From assembly GCA_017410525.1 (NCBI GenBank), contig JAFQQQ010000005.1:1-64000 (forward strand): a DNA stretch of 64,000 bases, written 5' to 3'. Positions 41,334 to 51,604 of this stretch are shown here, piece after piece. Numbering within the stretch: the first letter of the stretch is position 1; every line of letters begins with the position of its first letter. Source of the stretch: Bacilli bacterium (GTDB lineage Bacteria > Bacillota_I > Bacilli_A > RF39 > UBA660). Under the pieces are notes generated by a model, which was given only the letters and a program-made list of their open reading frames with translations, did not search any database and had not been told where the DNA came from. The translations under genes and the position numbers were made by a program.

Positions 41334-41957
41334 AATTTCATTGATTGATTTATCATAATAGTTTTCTGGATCTACACATATTCCATCAATTATTAATTCA
41401 AAATATAAATGGTTACCTAAGTCAGTTGATATATTAGATGTTGCTGATTTCGCGATTACTTGACCTTTGCTTACGATATCGTTAGTTTTTATAGTTATGT
41501 CTCCTACACTTTGATATACGCTAGTTATTCCATTTTTATGTTCTATTGTAATAACATTACCTAAAGTTGTATCTTCCTTTACACTCTTTACAGTACCATC
41601 TAGTATAGCTACTACATCGAAGGTATCTCCTTTAGAATAAGAAACTCCACTACTTGGCATGTAAGTACCTTCATAGTAAATCAATGATGCTTCTTGTTCC
41701 CCAGCTTCTGCTAAATAATCATAAAAGTTTTTAGATACTACAACATTAGTATCTATATAAGGTCTAGTTATTTTTACTTCATCACTTACAACAGGAATTT
41801 TTTCTTCGTAATCTAATATTCCTTTTGATACATAACTTTCTTCTTGATTATTTAAATTCTTAACAGAAAAACCTAAAAGAGAAATTCCGCCTACCAAAAG
41901 AGTAAAAGATAAACCATAAAGTCCATAAACAACTGATTTTTTTAATTGCCTTTTCAT
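41331..41957 (-). CDS. spoIIQ: SpoIIQ-like M23-family protein
   Basis: A 208-residue membrane-anchored protein with an N-terminal helix (about 9-30) and a LytM/M23 domain in the forespore space. The usual zinc ligands are mostly missing: no HxxxD appears before DTFDVVAILDGTV, and HxH reads N-H-L-Y. It should therefore be a structural partner (for SpoIIIAH) rather than an active peptidase, as in Bacillus. GAGGTG precedes the ATG at 41957; an upstream TTG is rejected. It sits between spoIID and spoIIID. Confidence 0.85.
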   Translation of the reverse strand: MKRQLKKSVVYGLYGLSFTLLVGGISLLGFSVKNLNNQEESYVSKGILDYEEKIPVVSDEVKITRPYIDTNVVVSKNFYDYLAEAGEQEASLIYYEGTYMPSSGVSYSKGDTFDVVAILDGTVKSVKEDTTLGNVITIEHKNGITSVYQSVGDITIKTNDIVSKGQVIAKSATSNISTDLGNHLYFELIIDGICVDPENYYDKSINEI

Positions 41958-42010
41958 TTTATTCACCTCAGTATTAAGTGTGAACAAAATAATTTTTTTT
42001 ATTCAATTTT

Positions 42011-42925
42011 TTAAAATTTTTTTATTTCAATTCCAGTATAATAATGTTTTAGTATATCTTCATAATTATAACCTGCTTTTGCCATACCTTGAGCACCATA
42101 CTGACTCATTCCTACTCCATGTCCATAACCTTTATTTTTTATTACTATTTTATTATCTTCTTTTATTATTTCAAAAAAAGTAGATCTTAATCCTAATTTA
42201 GAACAAACATAACTACCAGTTAATTCTTTATTATTTATCTTAATTTTTTTTATTCTTCCTGTGGAAGTCTTACTTGTTATTTCTATTTTTAATTCCTTAC
42301 TGTAGTCTAAATTTAATAATTTATAAAATTCTTCTAGAGTATAGGCAGTATTTGTTGTATATACAGGAGATATTTCATCCCAAGTACTTTCTACACTTCT
42401 AAGATATGCTATCTTATTTGTAAATACGTCTTCACTATTTTCAGTTATACCAGGACTAGTAGAAAAAAATAATGTTTCAGCAACCTTATCATTATACGAA
42501 GCATATTCTCCTTTAGTTTCTAACACAGCGGTTTTTATTTTGTTAATATTATCTATATATAATTCTTTCCATACGGTCATTAAATACTCTTTATCTAGAT
42601 ATACTTGATTTTTTACGGTGTCAACTACATCATATTCTTTTTTTATATTCCTTTGCATTTGTATCATTACATAACTTCTAGCAGCTACTGCTTGTGCTTT
42701 TAATGCTTCTATTTCAAAATCAATAGGCATTTCTCCCGCCACTACACCCACTACATATTCTTCTATAGGAACTATACTTATAGAATCAGTTTCTTCACTA
42801 TAAACTCTAACTACACTATTTTTAGAAAAATTAAAAGTTATTTCATTATCTCTAATAAATATAGTAACTATTATAAAAGGAATTATAATTATTAAACAAG
42901 AAAAAAGTAGTATTTTTTTTATCAA
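42011..42925 (-). CDS. spoIID: Stage II sporulation protein D (SpoIID)
   Basis: A 304-residue lytic transglycosylase needed for engulfment: a signal anchor at about 3-24, then the SpoIID/LytB domain with EYVVGVVAGEMPIDFEIEALKAQAVAARSYV near 55-85 and C-terminal GYGHGVGMSQYGAQGMA. It cooperates with SpoIIP and SpoIIM. The start is TTG, eight bases after AGGAG. It is co-oriented with spoIIQ and preceded by the DUF1146 gene. Confidence 0.94.
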   Translation of the reverse strand: MIKKILLFSCLIIIIPFIIVTIFIRDNEITFNFSKNSVVRVYSEETDSISIVPIEEYVVGVVAGEMPIDFEIEALKAQAVAARSYVMIQMQRNIKKEYDVVDTVKNQVYLDKEYLMTVWKELYIDNINKIKTAVLETKGEYASYNDKVAETLFFSTSPGITENSEDVFTNKIAYLRSVESTWDEISPVYTTNTAYTLEEFYKLLNLDYSKELKIEITSKTSTGRIKKIKINNKELTGSYVCSKLGLRSTFFEIIKEDNKIVIKNKGYGHGVGMSQYGAQGMAKAGYNYEDILKHYYTGIEIKKF

Positions 42926-42953
42926 GATACCATCTCCTTAAAAAATCATACTA

Positions 42954-43148
42954 CTATACTATCTTATAATATATAAAGAAATCATATAAGAAATTTACTA
43001 CTAAAAACGATATAGACATAGCCATCATTAAATACATAATTCTAGCTTGAATTACTCTAGATTGTTTAAAAAATCTATTTAAATCTAATCCTTCCATTGC
43101 CCATATAGTTAATGGAAAAATAATTACATATAATATAACCTTAATCAT
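42954..43148 (-). CDS. DUF1146 small membrane protein (YwzB-like)
   Basis: A 64-residue protein with two membrane helices (about 3-20 and 40-60) and the family core DLNRFFKQSRVIQARIMYLMMAM-like stretch (read from 21). B. subtilis ywzB also lies next to spoIID. Function is unknown. Its start overlaps the rpiB stop by eight bases. Confidence 0.85.
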   Translation of the reverse strand: MIKVILYVIIFPLTIWAMEGLDLNRFFKQSRVIQARIMYLMMAMSISFLVVNFLYDFFIYYKIV

Positions 43149-43584
43149 ATTCGTATTCTATTATTTGTTCAACCCTATTTCTATATACAGGATCTTCCAT
43201 ATTTTCTTCGGCACTTAAAAATGCATCTACTATTTTTATATTTTCTTCTATATCAGTATTACCAGATAAGGCAATTACATTTACAAAATCTCTTTCCTTT
43301 CCATGAATTGCTTCATCTACAGAGTTAACTTTACCACATCTAACACCTTTTACTTTATTACAAGCAATAGATATACCTATGGCGCTTCCACATATAGCAA
43401 TCCCATAATCTACTTCTTGTGCGGCTACTTTTTCACCTAAAATAAATCCATAAGTTGTATAATCAACTCTTCCTTCTTGATTTGTTCCATAATTAACAAC
43501 AGTATAACCCTTATCAGTTAAATATTTTGTCAATTTATGTTTAGTTTCTATTCCTCTATGATCATTAGCTATCCCAATTTTCAT
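43141..43584 (-). CDS. rpiB: Ribose-5-phosphate isomerase B
   Basis: A 147-residue RpiB/LacA-family isomerase: MKIGIANDHRGIETKHKL, then ICGSAIGISIACNKV with the catalytic Cys and the NVIALSGNT segment. It interconverts ribose 5-phosphate and ribulose 5-phosphate, supplying pentose phosphates used also by phosphoketolase. It overlaps both neighbours by a few bases and is translationally coupled to the flippase gene. Confidence 0.95.
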   Translation of the reverse strand: MKIGIANDHRGIETKHKLTKYLTDKGYTVVNYGTNQEGRVDYTTYGFILGEKVAAQEVDYGIAICGSAIGISIACNKVKGVRCGKVNSVDEAIHGKERDFVNVIALSGNTDIEENIKIVDAFLSAEENMEDPVYRNRVEQIIEYEYD

Positions 43585-45197
43585 TTTTTACTTCCTCTCT
43601 TTATATTAAATAATGTTTTTAAATTACCGTTAAAATAATGAATAATAAAATATATTCCAAAACTTAACACTCCAAATAATAGTAATATTGGTATTTGAAT
43701 AATTCTGCCATCTAAGTTAGTTGGTACAATTAATTTTAAAAGTGTAATTACTACCTCAAACACTAACCAAGATAATATATAACCAGGTAATTTTTCTTTT
43801 GTTTCTTTAAAACTAAATCCATACTTTTTATTAAGCGCTACTAAAGATATAATTATTGATACACTATAACCTATCATTGCAGCAAGTACAGCCCCGTAAC
43901 TTGGCTCATACCCTAACTTATCTACAAGCAACATCATTGGTACATCAAGTACTGTGTTAAGGACTAAACCTATAAATACTGTAGTTATTACTAATTTATA
44001 TTTACTCAAACCTTGTAATGTATTTACAACTATTGTATATAATCCACCAAATAAAGCATAGAATACATATACTTTGAATATTATTGGTCCATAGAAACTT
44101 TCTCCGTAGAATAAAGTCCATATAGGTTCAGCTAAGAATGATAAAAATAACGTTGCTGGAACAAGTATAAATAATACATATTGTATTGCCTTATTAAACT
44201 TATTATCCACATCTTTTTTATTTCCTTTAGTATAACTAGATACTATATTAGGTATTAAACTAGTGGTTAACCCTGTTATGATTGCGAATAAAATATTATT
44301 AAGTTTAACTCCCCAAGTTGTAAATACACTAACAACTGATTCAGTTACACTTGCACTATAACCTAATATATCATTCATTGTCCTAGATATTAATATCATA
44401 TCTACTGTATTATAAAGATTATATATTAAACTTATTATAATAAAAGGTATCGAATATGTAAGTATCTTCTTTATTATTTCTTTATTGCCTATCTCTTTTT
44501 CATCATTTACCTTATCTCTTGAAAGTAATTTAGCCTTATTTATTTTTATTTTTAGGTATATACAAGCAACTATACCTCCAAAGAAAGCCCCACTAACAGA
44601 TATACCAATAGCGGTTTTCATATCTGTCCCAAACACTCTTAAAGCAACAAAACTACCTATTAAAATTACTGAAACCCTAATTATTTGTTCTATTATTTGA
44701 CTTACACTAGTTGGTGATATATATTTATGACCTTGTAAAAAGCCTTTAGTAACACTTAAGAAAGGTACAATAAGTATCGCAAATGATATCATTCTTATTA
44801 CAAAAGCTATGTCTTCAATTGTATTACCACCTATCGCATCTCCTATTATTAATTTACCTATAGATGGCGCAAATACAAACAAAAGCACAAATATTACTAC
44901 AGATATTATAAATATTATTTTTAAAGATAAATTATAAGTATCTTTTACTGCTTTTTTATAACCTAAAGCAGTATATTCACTAGTAAGTTTACTAATAGCA
45001 AAGGGAAATCCTGCAGTAGATACAGCCAAAAATAAGTTATAAATATTATAAGCATACCCATATAGTGCTCCACCTTGTTCACCTATTATTGCATTAAAAG
45101 GTATAACATACAATAACCCTATTATTTTAACAATTATTATACCTAGAGTTGCAATTAGCGCACCTTCCATCAATGAGTTTTTCTTCATCTTCTTCAT
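43581..45197 (-). CDS. MATE-like lipid flippase, SpoVB/MurJ-related
   Basis: A 538-residue polytopic membrane protein with about 14 helices, starting with IIVKIIGLLYVIPFNAIIGEQGGALYG-like sequence from residue 20, typical of the SpoVB/YtgP/MurJ group. It probably flips lipid-linked peptidoglycan or polysaccharide precursors, perhaps for spore cortex. Location upstream of the spoIID cluster favours SpoVB, but a housekeeping role is equally possible. It ends with a basic tail. Confidence 0.85.
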   Translation of the reverse strand: MKKMKKNSLMEGALIATLGIIIVKIIGLLYVIPFNAIIGEQGGALYGYAYNIYNLFLAVSTAGFPFAISKLTSEYTALGYKKAVKDTYNLSLKIIFIISVVIFVLLFVFAPSIGKLIIGDAIGGNTIEDIAFVIRMISFAILIVPFLSVTKGFLQGHKYISPTSVSQIIEQIIRVSVILIGSFVALRVFGTDMKTAIGISVSGAFFGGIVACIYLKIKINKAKLLSRDKVNDEKEIGNKEIIKKILTYSIPFIIISLIYNLYNTVDMILISRTMNDILGYSASVTESVVSVFTTWGVKLNNILFAIITGLTTSLIPNIVSSYTKGNKKDVDNKFNKAIQYVLFILVPATLFLSFLAEPIWTLFYGESFYGPIIFKVYVFYALFGGLYTIVVNTLQGLSKYKLVITTVFIGLVLNTVLDVPMMLLVDKLGYEPSYGAVLAAMIGYSVSIIISLVALNKKYGFSFKETKEKLPGYILSWLVFEVVITLLKLIVPTNLDGRIIQIPILLLFGVLSFGIYFIIHYFNGNLKTLFNIKRGSKK

Positions 45198-45261
45198 ATA
45201 ACACCTCTATAATATTATTATACTATCTTTAACCTATTTTAACAAGAGATTATATGTTAGC

Positions 45262-45294
45262 AAAAAAAAGACAATCTATTGATTGTCTTTTTTT
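45262..45294. terminator. Bidirectional-type terminator of the 518-residue gene
   Basis: A long palindrome AAAAAAAAGACAATC with GATTGTCTTTTTTT overlaps the stop codon and terminates the minus-strand transcript. Confidence 0.9.
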
Positions 45295-46832
45295 AATTCT
45301 ATTAAAGGTAATTTATACATATTAGCAAGTTCTACTGCCTTTCTATATTTATCTGTATTACCATCGTTTATATAATAAACAGCTTCTACTTTAGTTTTAA
45401 AACCGTTTAAAGCAATTCTATTACATATTTTAAAATTCATAAATTCTTGTTCTAATTGTAATGGAGTTTTTAAGTTAGACATATCATCATAATTTTCAAC
45501 ACTCATTATATCATCATTTTCTGTAATATATAATATGTTATCGTTATAACTACATATAAAACCTATTTGATAATCCTCATAATCTTCAACCCTATTTATT
45601 TCTTTTTTAGTTATCAATATAGCCTGTTGTTTAGGATCTACAAATTGATTATTAGAACATATAAAATAATAATCTTGTTTTGGATTAAACTTATAAACAT
45701 CTGTTATAGTTTCTTTCCATATTTTTCTAACTATTAAACCTAAAGCTTTATTTAATTCATTTAAATCACAATTTGTTTCTTTTACTTTGTTAAAAATATA
45801 TTCTATTATATTTTTACTTTCTTCATCCAACACATCCATATAGTTAGCAGTTATATAATCCAAAGAGGTCTTTAAATTTTTAGAACCTATTTTTTCAAAA
45901 ATAAACGTTTCTTCTCTTTGTTTATCTATTATTTCTTGAACAAATAATTCTTCAAAATTAGCAATATAAGCTTTAAATCTTAATTCATCACTTAATATTT
46001 CATAAGTTTGTTTAGCATTATCATAACTTGTGTCATCATAAGCAATTATTTTATTGCAAAAATCTTTAAAATTTTCAAACTCTTCAATATGTTTACTTCT
46101 ATCAGGCATTATATCTTGCAAATATTGAATTTGTTCTTTATATTTCAATATTTCTTCATCAATTTTTTTATTTAATATTTCTAACTTATCTTTTTTATCT
46201 AAATTGATTTTTCTTTCTTCTTCTATGTTCAAAATTCTTAAAATCTCATTTATATATTCTTCTCTTTTTGTTTGATTTTTTAAATCTTCATATATATCAT
46301 CTATAAAATTAGAACTAAATAAAACTAAATCATTGTATTTGTCTAATAAATATTTTTTTGTTTCTTCATCTACATTTAAAGTTTTAAAATAATTTATACT
46401 AAACTTAGCTTGTTTTTCATCATTACTTTTAGTTATTTGTTTTAGATAATTTTTTACTACTCTATCCAATCTATCTTTTCTTCTATATATATTATCTAAA
46501 AGAACCTTAATATTTTTTGATTCATTAATATCTGCTGTTAATATTTTTTTAGCGTCTATATAACTATATAAATCAAACATGTCTTCTATATATTCATATA
46601 TATTATCTGGTAAATCTTCATATTTTAAAGTATCTATATCATGATATCTCTTATGATTTTGATCCCTTAATTTTGTTAGTTTAACTGATTCTTCGAATTC
46701 ATCTTGTGAATCTTCTGTACCTATTATTTGATATAACATTTCAATATCTTTATTCAAATCTATATCAGTAAAATAATCGCTAAAAAAGGCATTAGTATTA
46801 TCTAATGTTTGATTGTTCTTAACATTTTCCAT
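45276..46832 (-). CDS. Hypothetical coiled-coil protein (518 residues)
   Basis: A soluble acidic protein with long helical, coiled-coil-like stretches (about 60-330) and no signal peptide. I recognise no family. A short C-terminal beta segment (YYFICSNNQFVDPKQQAILITKKE) may be a separate domain. It lies in its own transcription unit between FtsH and the flippase. It ends in a strong terminator and starts with a modest GAGG site. Confidence 0.75.
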   Translation of the reverse strand: MENVKNNQTLDNTNAFFSDYFTDIDLNKDIEMLYQIIGTEDSQDEFEESVKLTKLRDQNHKRYHDIDTLKYEDLPDNIYEYIEDMFDLYSYIDAKKILTADINESKNIKVLLDNIYRRKDRLDRVVKNYLKQITKSNDEKQAKFSINYFKTLNVDEETKKYLLDKYNDLVLFSSNFIDDIYEDLKNQTKREEYINEILRILNIEEERKINLDKKDKLEILNKKIDEEILKYKEQIQYLQDIMPDRSKHIEEFENFKDFCNKIIAYDDTSYDNAKQTYEILSDELRFKAYIANFEELFVQEIIDKQREETFIFEKIGSKNLKTSLDYITANYMDVLDEESKNIIEYIFNKVKETNCDLNELNKALGLIVRKIWKETITDVYKFNPKQDYYFICSNNQFVDPKQQAILITKKEINRVEDYEDYQIGFICSYNDNILYITENDDIMSVENYDDMSNLKTPLQLEQEFMNFKICNRIALNGFKTKVEAVYYINDGNTDKYRKAVELANMYKLPLIELKKDNQ

Positions 46833-46884
46833 AACAACACCTCTTTATTCTATAGATATTTTACCACATTAATTATATTTTTAC

Positions 46885-46916
46885 AATAAAAGAAGATAAT
46901 TATTCATTATCTTCTA
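46885..46916 (-). terminator. Rho-independent terminator of ftsH
   Basis: AGAAGATAAT pairs with ATTATCTTCT around a five-base loop, followed by TTTTATTG on the minus strand; it overlaps the stop codon. Confidence 0.75.
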
Positions 46917-48927
46917 AAGTTTTAATTAATTCATCTTTTTTCATTTTACTAACATTTTTTATATTTTTTTCTTTAGCTAAATCTTTTAGCTCTTCAACAG
47001 TTAAATCAGACAGAGTCGCTTCTTTGTAATTAGTTAAGTCTATTTCTCCATCTTCATCTGGCATACATCCATTTTTTACTAAATAATCGATTTGTTCTTT
47101 AGTGATTGTTTCGTGTTCTAAAAGCGTGTTAGCAATTAAATCCAGTAAATCTCTATTATCTTTTAATATTTTTTGAGTTCTTTCATAACATTCATTTATT
47201 ATTTTTCTTTGAGCTTGATCGATTTCAAAAGCAACTTGACTAGAGAAATTACGACTCTTATTATAATCTCTACCTAAGAACACACTTGACTCTTGGTGCT
47301 CAAATTGGATAGGTCCCAAATCACTCATACCATATTCTGTAACCATTGAACGAGCAATTTTAGTTGCTTTTTCAAAGTCATTATGAGCGCCAGTTGTCAC
47401 TTCTTTGAATACTATTTCTTCAGCAACTCTACCACCAAGTAAGCCACTTATGGTTTCAAGCAATTCTTTCTTAGTAGAAAGGAAGGTTTCTTCTCTTGGC
47501 AACATTAAATTATATCCGCCAGCTTGACCTCTTGGTATAATAGTTATTTTTTGTACTTCATTTGCGCCTTCTAACTTAATACCTACAACAGCATGACCTG
47601 CTTCATGATATGCAACAAGTCTTTTTTCTTTTTCAGTATATTTCTTAGTTACCTTAGCAGGTCCCATTAATACTCTATCATGAGCTTCATCAATTTCAGC
47701 CATTGTTATAGCAGATTTCTTTCTTCTCACAGTAAGAAGCGCGGCTTCATTAAGCAGGTTTTCTAAATCTGCACCACTAAATCCTACAGTCCTTTTTGCT
47801 ATATTTTCTAATTTAACACCTTTAGCAAATGTCTTACCTTTAGCATGTACTCCTAATATTTCTTCTCTACCTTTAACATCTGGTAAATTAACAGTAATTT
47901 GTCTATCAAATCTTCCAGGTCTAAGTAAAGCAGGATCAAGTACATCAGGTCTATTTGTAGCAGCTATAACGATTATACCTTCATTAGCTCCAAATCCATC
48001 CATCTCAGTAAGTAATTGGTTTAAAGTTTGTTCTCTTTCATCATGTCCACCGCCAAGACCAGTACCTCTTTGACGTCCAACTGCATCAATTTCATCTATA
48101 AATATTAAACAAGGCGCATTTTGTTTTGCTTGTTTAAACATATCACGAACACGTGAAGCACCTACTCCTACAAATAGTTCAACAAAGTCAGAACCACTTA
48201 TAAAGTAGAAAGGTACATTAGCTTCTCCAGCAACAGCCTTAGCGAGTAAAGTTTTACCAGTCCCTGGAGGACCTACTAAAAGTACACCTTTAGGTATTCT
48301 AGCTCCCATTTTTTGGAACTTCTTAGGTTCTCTTAAGAAATCTATAAGTTCTTGAACTTCTTCTTTTTCTTCAGTTAAACCAGCAACTTTATCAAATTTA
48401 ACTTTATCCTTATCACTAGTTAGACGAGCTCTACTTCTTCCAAAGTCCATAGATTTATTCGCTCCACCCATTTGTTTAGCAATAAAGAAGTATCCTACAC
48501 CTAATAACAAAATAATAGGTAATACATTCACTAAGAATAAGACAAACCAACTAGATCCAGGGTCTTTAGCAACCTTAACTTTTACCTCTTTATATTCTTC
48601 TCCCTTAGTTTCTGCTTCTTTTTTATTTTCTTCTTTTATATCATATATTTGTTTTATTGTTTCATCGCTATAAGTAGCTGTAGCAACAAACGATTCATTC
48701 TCATTATATCCACCAAGTTTTCCTGTTATAGAATATACACCTTGACTGCTATTTGGAGTAATTGTTAATTCTATTACTTTATTATTATCTAATTCAGTTA
48801 AAAACTCACTATAGGTTAAATTATTAACTTTAGTATTTAAAATATTTATAAAATAAAATACTCCTAATATTATTGCAAATAAAAATATATATGAAAATAA
48901 ACTTCTTTTAACTACTTTTCTGTCCAT
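46900..48927 (-). CDS. ftsH: ATP-dependent zinc metalloprotease FtsH with C-terminal Rho_N-like extension
   Basis: A 675-residue membrane protease. Helices at about 10-30 and 128-150 flank an extracytoplasmic domain. Walker A GPPGTGKT is at 219-226, Walker B LIFIDEID near 275-281, the second-region-of-homology Arg in RPGRFDRQ, and the zinc site HEAGH at 441-445. Residues about 635-672 ([19 protein letters not shown] plus [12 protein letters not shown]) resemble a Rho N-terminal/SAP-like helical motif, not part of typical FtsH. The gene follows tilS by 12 bases, an arrangement known in Bacillus. Confidence 0.96.
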   Translation of the reverse strand: MDRKVVKRSLFSYIFLFAIILGVFYFINILNTKVNNLTYSEFLTELDNNKVIELTITPNSSQGVYSITGKLGGYNENESFVATATYSDETIKQIYDIKEENKKEAETKGEEYKEVKVKVAKDPGSSWFVLFLVNVLPIILLLGVGYFFIAKQMGGANKSMDFGRSRARLTSDKDKVKFDKVAGLTEEKEEVQELIDFLREPKKFQKMGARIPKGVLLVGPPGTGKTLLAKAVAGEANVPFYFISGSDFVELFVGVGASRVRDMFKQAKQNAPCLIFIDEIDAVGRQRGTGLGGGHDEREQTLNQLLTEMDGFGANEGIIVIAATNRPDVLDPALLRPGRFDRQITVNLPDVKGREEILGVHAKGKTFAKGVKLENIAKRTVGFSGADLENLLNEAALLTVRRKKSAITMAEIDEAHDRVLMGPAKVTKKYTEKEKRLVAYHEAGHAVVGIKLEGANEVQKITIIPRGQAGGYNLMLPREETFLSTKKELLETISGLLGGRVAEEIVFKEVTTGAHNDFEKATKIARSMVTEYGMSDLGPIQFEHQESSVFLGRDYNKSRNFSSQVAFEIDQAQRKIINECYERTQKILKDNRDLLDLIANTLLEHETITKEQIDYLVKNGCMPDEDGEIDLTNYKEATLSDLTVEELKDLAKEKNIKNVSKMKKDELIKTLEDNE

Positions 48928-48939
48928 TCTATCTCTCCT

Positions 48940-50256
48940 TTAATCATACTTTAATATTATATCATAATTTCCTTGTTTTTTCATGTCAAATTTAGATTTT
49001 TTTACTCCAGGTATCCAAATTATTTTACCAGTATCATCAGTAACGATAGGATAACTATCCCTTAATTCCTTTGATATCTTAGAATCTATAAATATATCGC
49101 TAACCTTTTTACTACCTAACATATTCTTTACACTCATTCTATCTCCAGGTTTATAATTTTTAACATGAAAAGGTAATTTAATATCTTTACTATTTAAATG
49201 AATTACATAATTACTGGTAAGGGGTGTTGAGTTATCAACAACGATCTTTTTGCCGTTTGGTAATTCTACATAATCAGTAAACTCATATTCATAATTTTCA
49301 CTTATCTTTGATTCACCAATCTTAAACTTATTATATTCTATTATACCTTTTTTATTATGTGGTAAATCAAATATAGTATTTGTACTACTTTCTAAATATT
49401 CCAGAATAATACTTATGTGTCTATTATCTATCAAAGTAATACCTTCTTTATAAATAATCTTTAAATACTTCTCTAAAATGTTTATTTTTATTATTTTATC
49501 CAACCCATTAAACTTATCAATTATAATTGAGTCATCAGAAACAATTTCTTTATATTTTTTATTTGTTTCTTTTACTATAAAATCATTAGCCATCAATAAT
49601 TTTTCATTAAAATCAATAAACTTTAAATGAACATTACTATTTTCATTTTTTAATTCAGGTAATATATTTTTTCTATATCTATTTCTAGTATATTTAGTAT
49701 CACCATTTGACATGTCAACCGCATACCATATGCCTTTTTTATCTAACTCTTCTACTATTTCCTGTTTAGTTAAATAAACAAGTGGTCTTACGATTTTATA
49801 ACCTCTATCGTTCGAAATCCTTTCAAATCCTGCATATCCCTTTAAATTAGAACCCCTAGTTAATCTCATTAAAACAGTCTCAATTAAGTCATCGCCATGA
49901 TGCGCCGTAAAGAGAACATCAGCGCCATACTTACTAACAACTTCATCAAAAAACTCATACCTAATTTTTCTAGCTACTTCTTCACTAAATTTACCATTAG
50001 GATACTCTTCTATTTTTTTCATCTCAAAAACTAAATCATTCTCACGGCAAAACTTTTCTACTTCAACAGCTTCGTAATCACTTTCTTTTCTCAAGTTATG
50101 ATGAACGTGAGCAACTACTATTTTTAGATTCAATTTTTCTTTGATACTTATTAAAGTGTCTAAAAGCAGCATTGAATCTGGCCCGCCGCTAATAGCAGCC
50201 ACAACAGTAGTGTTTTTTATATTTAATTTTTCTATAAACTGATAAACATAGTTCAT
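48940..50256 (-). CDS. tilS: tRNA(Ile)-lysidine synthetase
   Basis: A 438-residue PP-loop ATPase with SGGPDS (23-28), the family block VAHVHHNLRKESDYEA and the later TAHHGDDLIETVLMRLTRGS. A C-terminal TilS domain ends with GKIIWIPG. It converts the wobble C of tRNA-Ile(CAU) to lysidine so AUA reads as Ile, which matters in this AT-rich genome full of ATA codons. It is upstream of ftsH in the same orientation and divergent from the racemase operon. Confidence 0.95.
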   Translation of the reverse strand: MNYVYQFIEKLNIKNTTVVAAISGGPDSMLLLDTLISIKEKLNLKIVVAHVHHNLRKESDYEAVEVEKFCRENDLVFEMKKIEEYPNGKFSEEVARKIRYEFFDEVVSKYGADVLFTAHHGDDLIETVLMRLTRGSNLKGYAGFERISNDRGYKIVRPLVYLTKQEIVEELDKKGIWYAVDMSNGDTKYTRNRYRKNILPELKNENSNVHLKFIDFNEKLLMANDFIVKETNKKYKEIVSDDSIIIDKFNGLDKIIKINILEKYLKIIYKEGITLIDNRHISIILEYLESSTNTIFDLPHNKKGIIEYNKFKIGESKISENYEYEFTDYVELPNGKKIVVDNSTPLTSNYVIHLNSKDIKLPFHVKNYKPGDRMSVKNMLGSKKVSDIFIDSKISKELRDSYPIVTDDTGKIIWIPGVKKSKFDMKKQGNYDIILKYD

Positions 50257-50352
50257 AAAACCACCTGTTTAATATTTTATTATAAAATCATTTTTATATC
50301 AATACTTTTCACATAATATAAATAAAAACTCATAGATTATAATCTTATTTTG

Positions 50353-50361
50353 TGGTATAAT
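50353..50361 (+). promoter_or_regulatory. Extended -10 promoter of the racemase-ligase-AsnB operon
   Basis: TGGTATAAT (TGn plus TATAAT at 50356-50361) lies about 50 bases before the racemase ATG. No good -35 is visible at 17 bases, as allowed for an extended -10 promoter. Confidence 0.65.
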
Positions 50362-50412
50362 AAATATACGCAAAATAATTGTGAATTTTGTAATTTTAAA
50401 AGGAGGAATATA

Positions 50413-51600
50413 ATGCACAGAGAAACCTACATAGAAATTAATTTAGATAAATTATGTAATAATATCAATAATATTATAAATACTTTTAATGACTATCAAT
50501 ATTATATAGGTGTTATTAAGGGTAATGCTTACGGACATGGTGAATCCATTTCAAAATATATTATTAAAAATGGAATAAATTATTTAGCTGTATCTACTTT
50601 AGAAGAAGCTTTAAATATTAGAAAATATATAGATAACACTTTCCCAATTTTATGTTTACAACCAATAGATATAAAGTATATTGAAAAAGTAATTGATAAT
50701 AATATAACAGTGTGTGTTAGTAATATAGATTATTTTAATAATTTGAAAAATATAGAAACAAAAACACCTATTAAATTTCATTTAAAACTAAATACCGGAA
50801 TGAATAGACTTGGTGTAAATAATTCAAACGAAGTAAAAAAAATTTATGAAGATTGCAAATCATGCAATAATTTAGAATTTGAAGGTATCTTTACTCATTT
50901 ATGTAGTTCAGGTGTTTATGATTCTTTATACTATGAACAAATTAAACGTTTTAAAACATTAACTGAACAAATAGACCTATCAAAAATTAAAATTGTTCAT
51001 ATAGGTAGAAGTACTACTTTAGATTTTCATGAAAAATTAGATTTTTGTAATGGTGTAAGAATAGGCATTATGATGTATGGAATAAGTTCAACATTCCCTA
51101 ATAATAATGGAATAAAAAATAAACTGAGAAATTTAAAATATTCATATATTAGAAGAAAAAACAAATTACCTATTCCAAATAAAGATTGTAAAACCAATTT
51201 AAAACAGTGTTTAACTTTAAAAAGTAAAGTTATAGAAATACAAAAAGTTTCAATTGGAGATCAAGTAGGATACGGAAGTAATAACAGAATGTCAAAAAAT
51301 GGATTAGTTGCAACTATTCCTATTGGTTATTCAGATGGCTTATTAACAAACTATAAAAATTTTTATGTTAAAATTAACAGCAAAAAATATAGTGTTATAG
51401 GGACAATCAACATGGGAATGATATCTGTTTTAGTTGATGAAAATGTTAAAGTTGGAGACATTGTTACAATTATAGATGAAAATGATAATTATAAGAAAAT
51501 AGCTAGTTTTTTCAATGTTTCTCCTTATATTCTAATGACCAGTTTAAACAAGAATATACCACGTATTTATATAAAAGATAATAAAATAGTAAAGGAATGA
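50413..51600 (+). CDS. Alanine racemase-family PLP enzyme, divergent; perhaps an amino-acid racemase for the cell wall
   Basis: A 395-residue fold-type III PLP racemase. The PLP lysine is Lys36 in IKGNAYGHG (usual VKADAYGHG), the catalytic Tyr is Tyr287 in VGYGSN, and R-x-G-I-M-M-Y-G is present. Two differences from typical Alr are notable: the phosphate loop reads HIGRSTT for H.aNSaa, and the active-site M-D motif reads N-M-G-M (Met334-Gly335). A basic insertion covers about 225-262. AAGGAGG precedes the ATG. Operon partners suggest D-Asp rather than D-Ala supply (inference). Confidence 0.85.
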   Translation: MHRETYIEINLDKLCNNINNIINTFNDYQYYIGVIKGNAYGHGESISKYIIKNGINYLAVSTLEEALNIRKYIDNTFPILCLQPIDIKYIEKVIDNNITVCVSNIDYFNNLKNIETKTPIKFHLKLNTGMNRLGVNNSNEVKKIYEDCKSCNNLEFEGIFTHLCSSGVYDSLYYEQIKRFKTLTEQIDLSKIKIVHIGRSTTLDFHEKLDFCNGVRIGIMMYGISSTFPNNNGIKNKLRNLKYSYIRRKNKLPIPNKDCKTNLKQCLTLKSKVIEIQKVSIGDQVGYGSNNRMSKNGLVATIPIGYSDGLLTNYKNFYVKINSKKYSVIGTINMGMISVLVDENVKVGDIVTIIDENDNYKKIASFFNVSPYILMTSLNKNIPRIYIKDNKIVKE

Positions 51601-51604
51601 TAAT

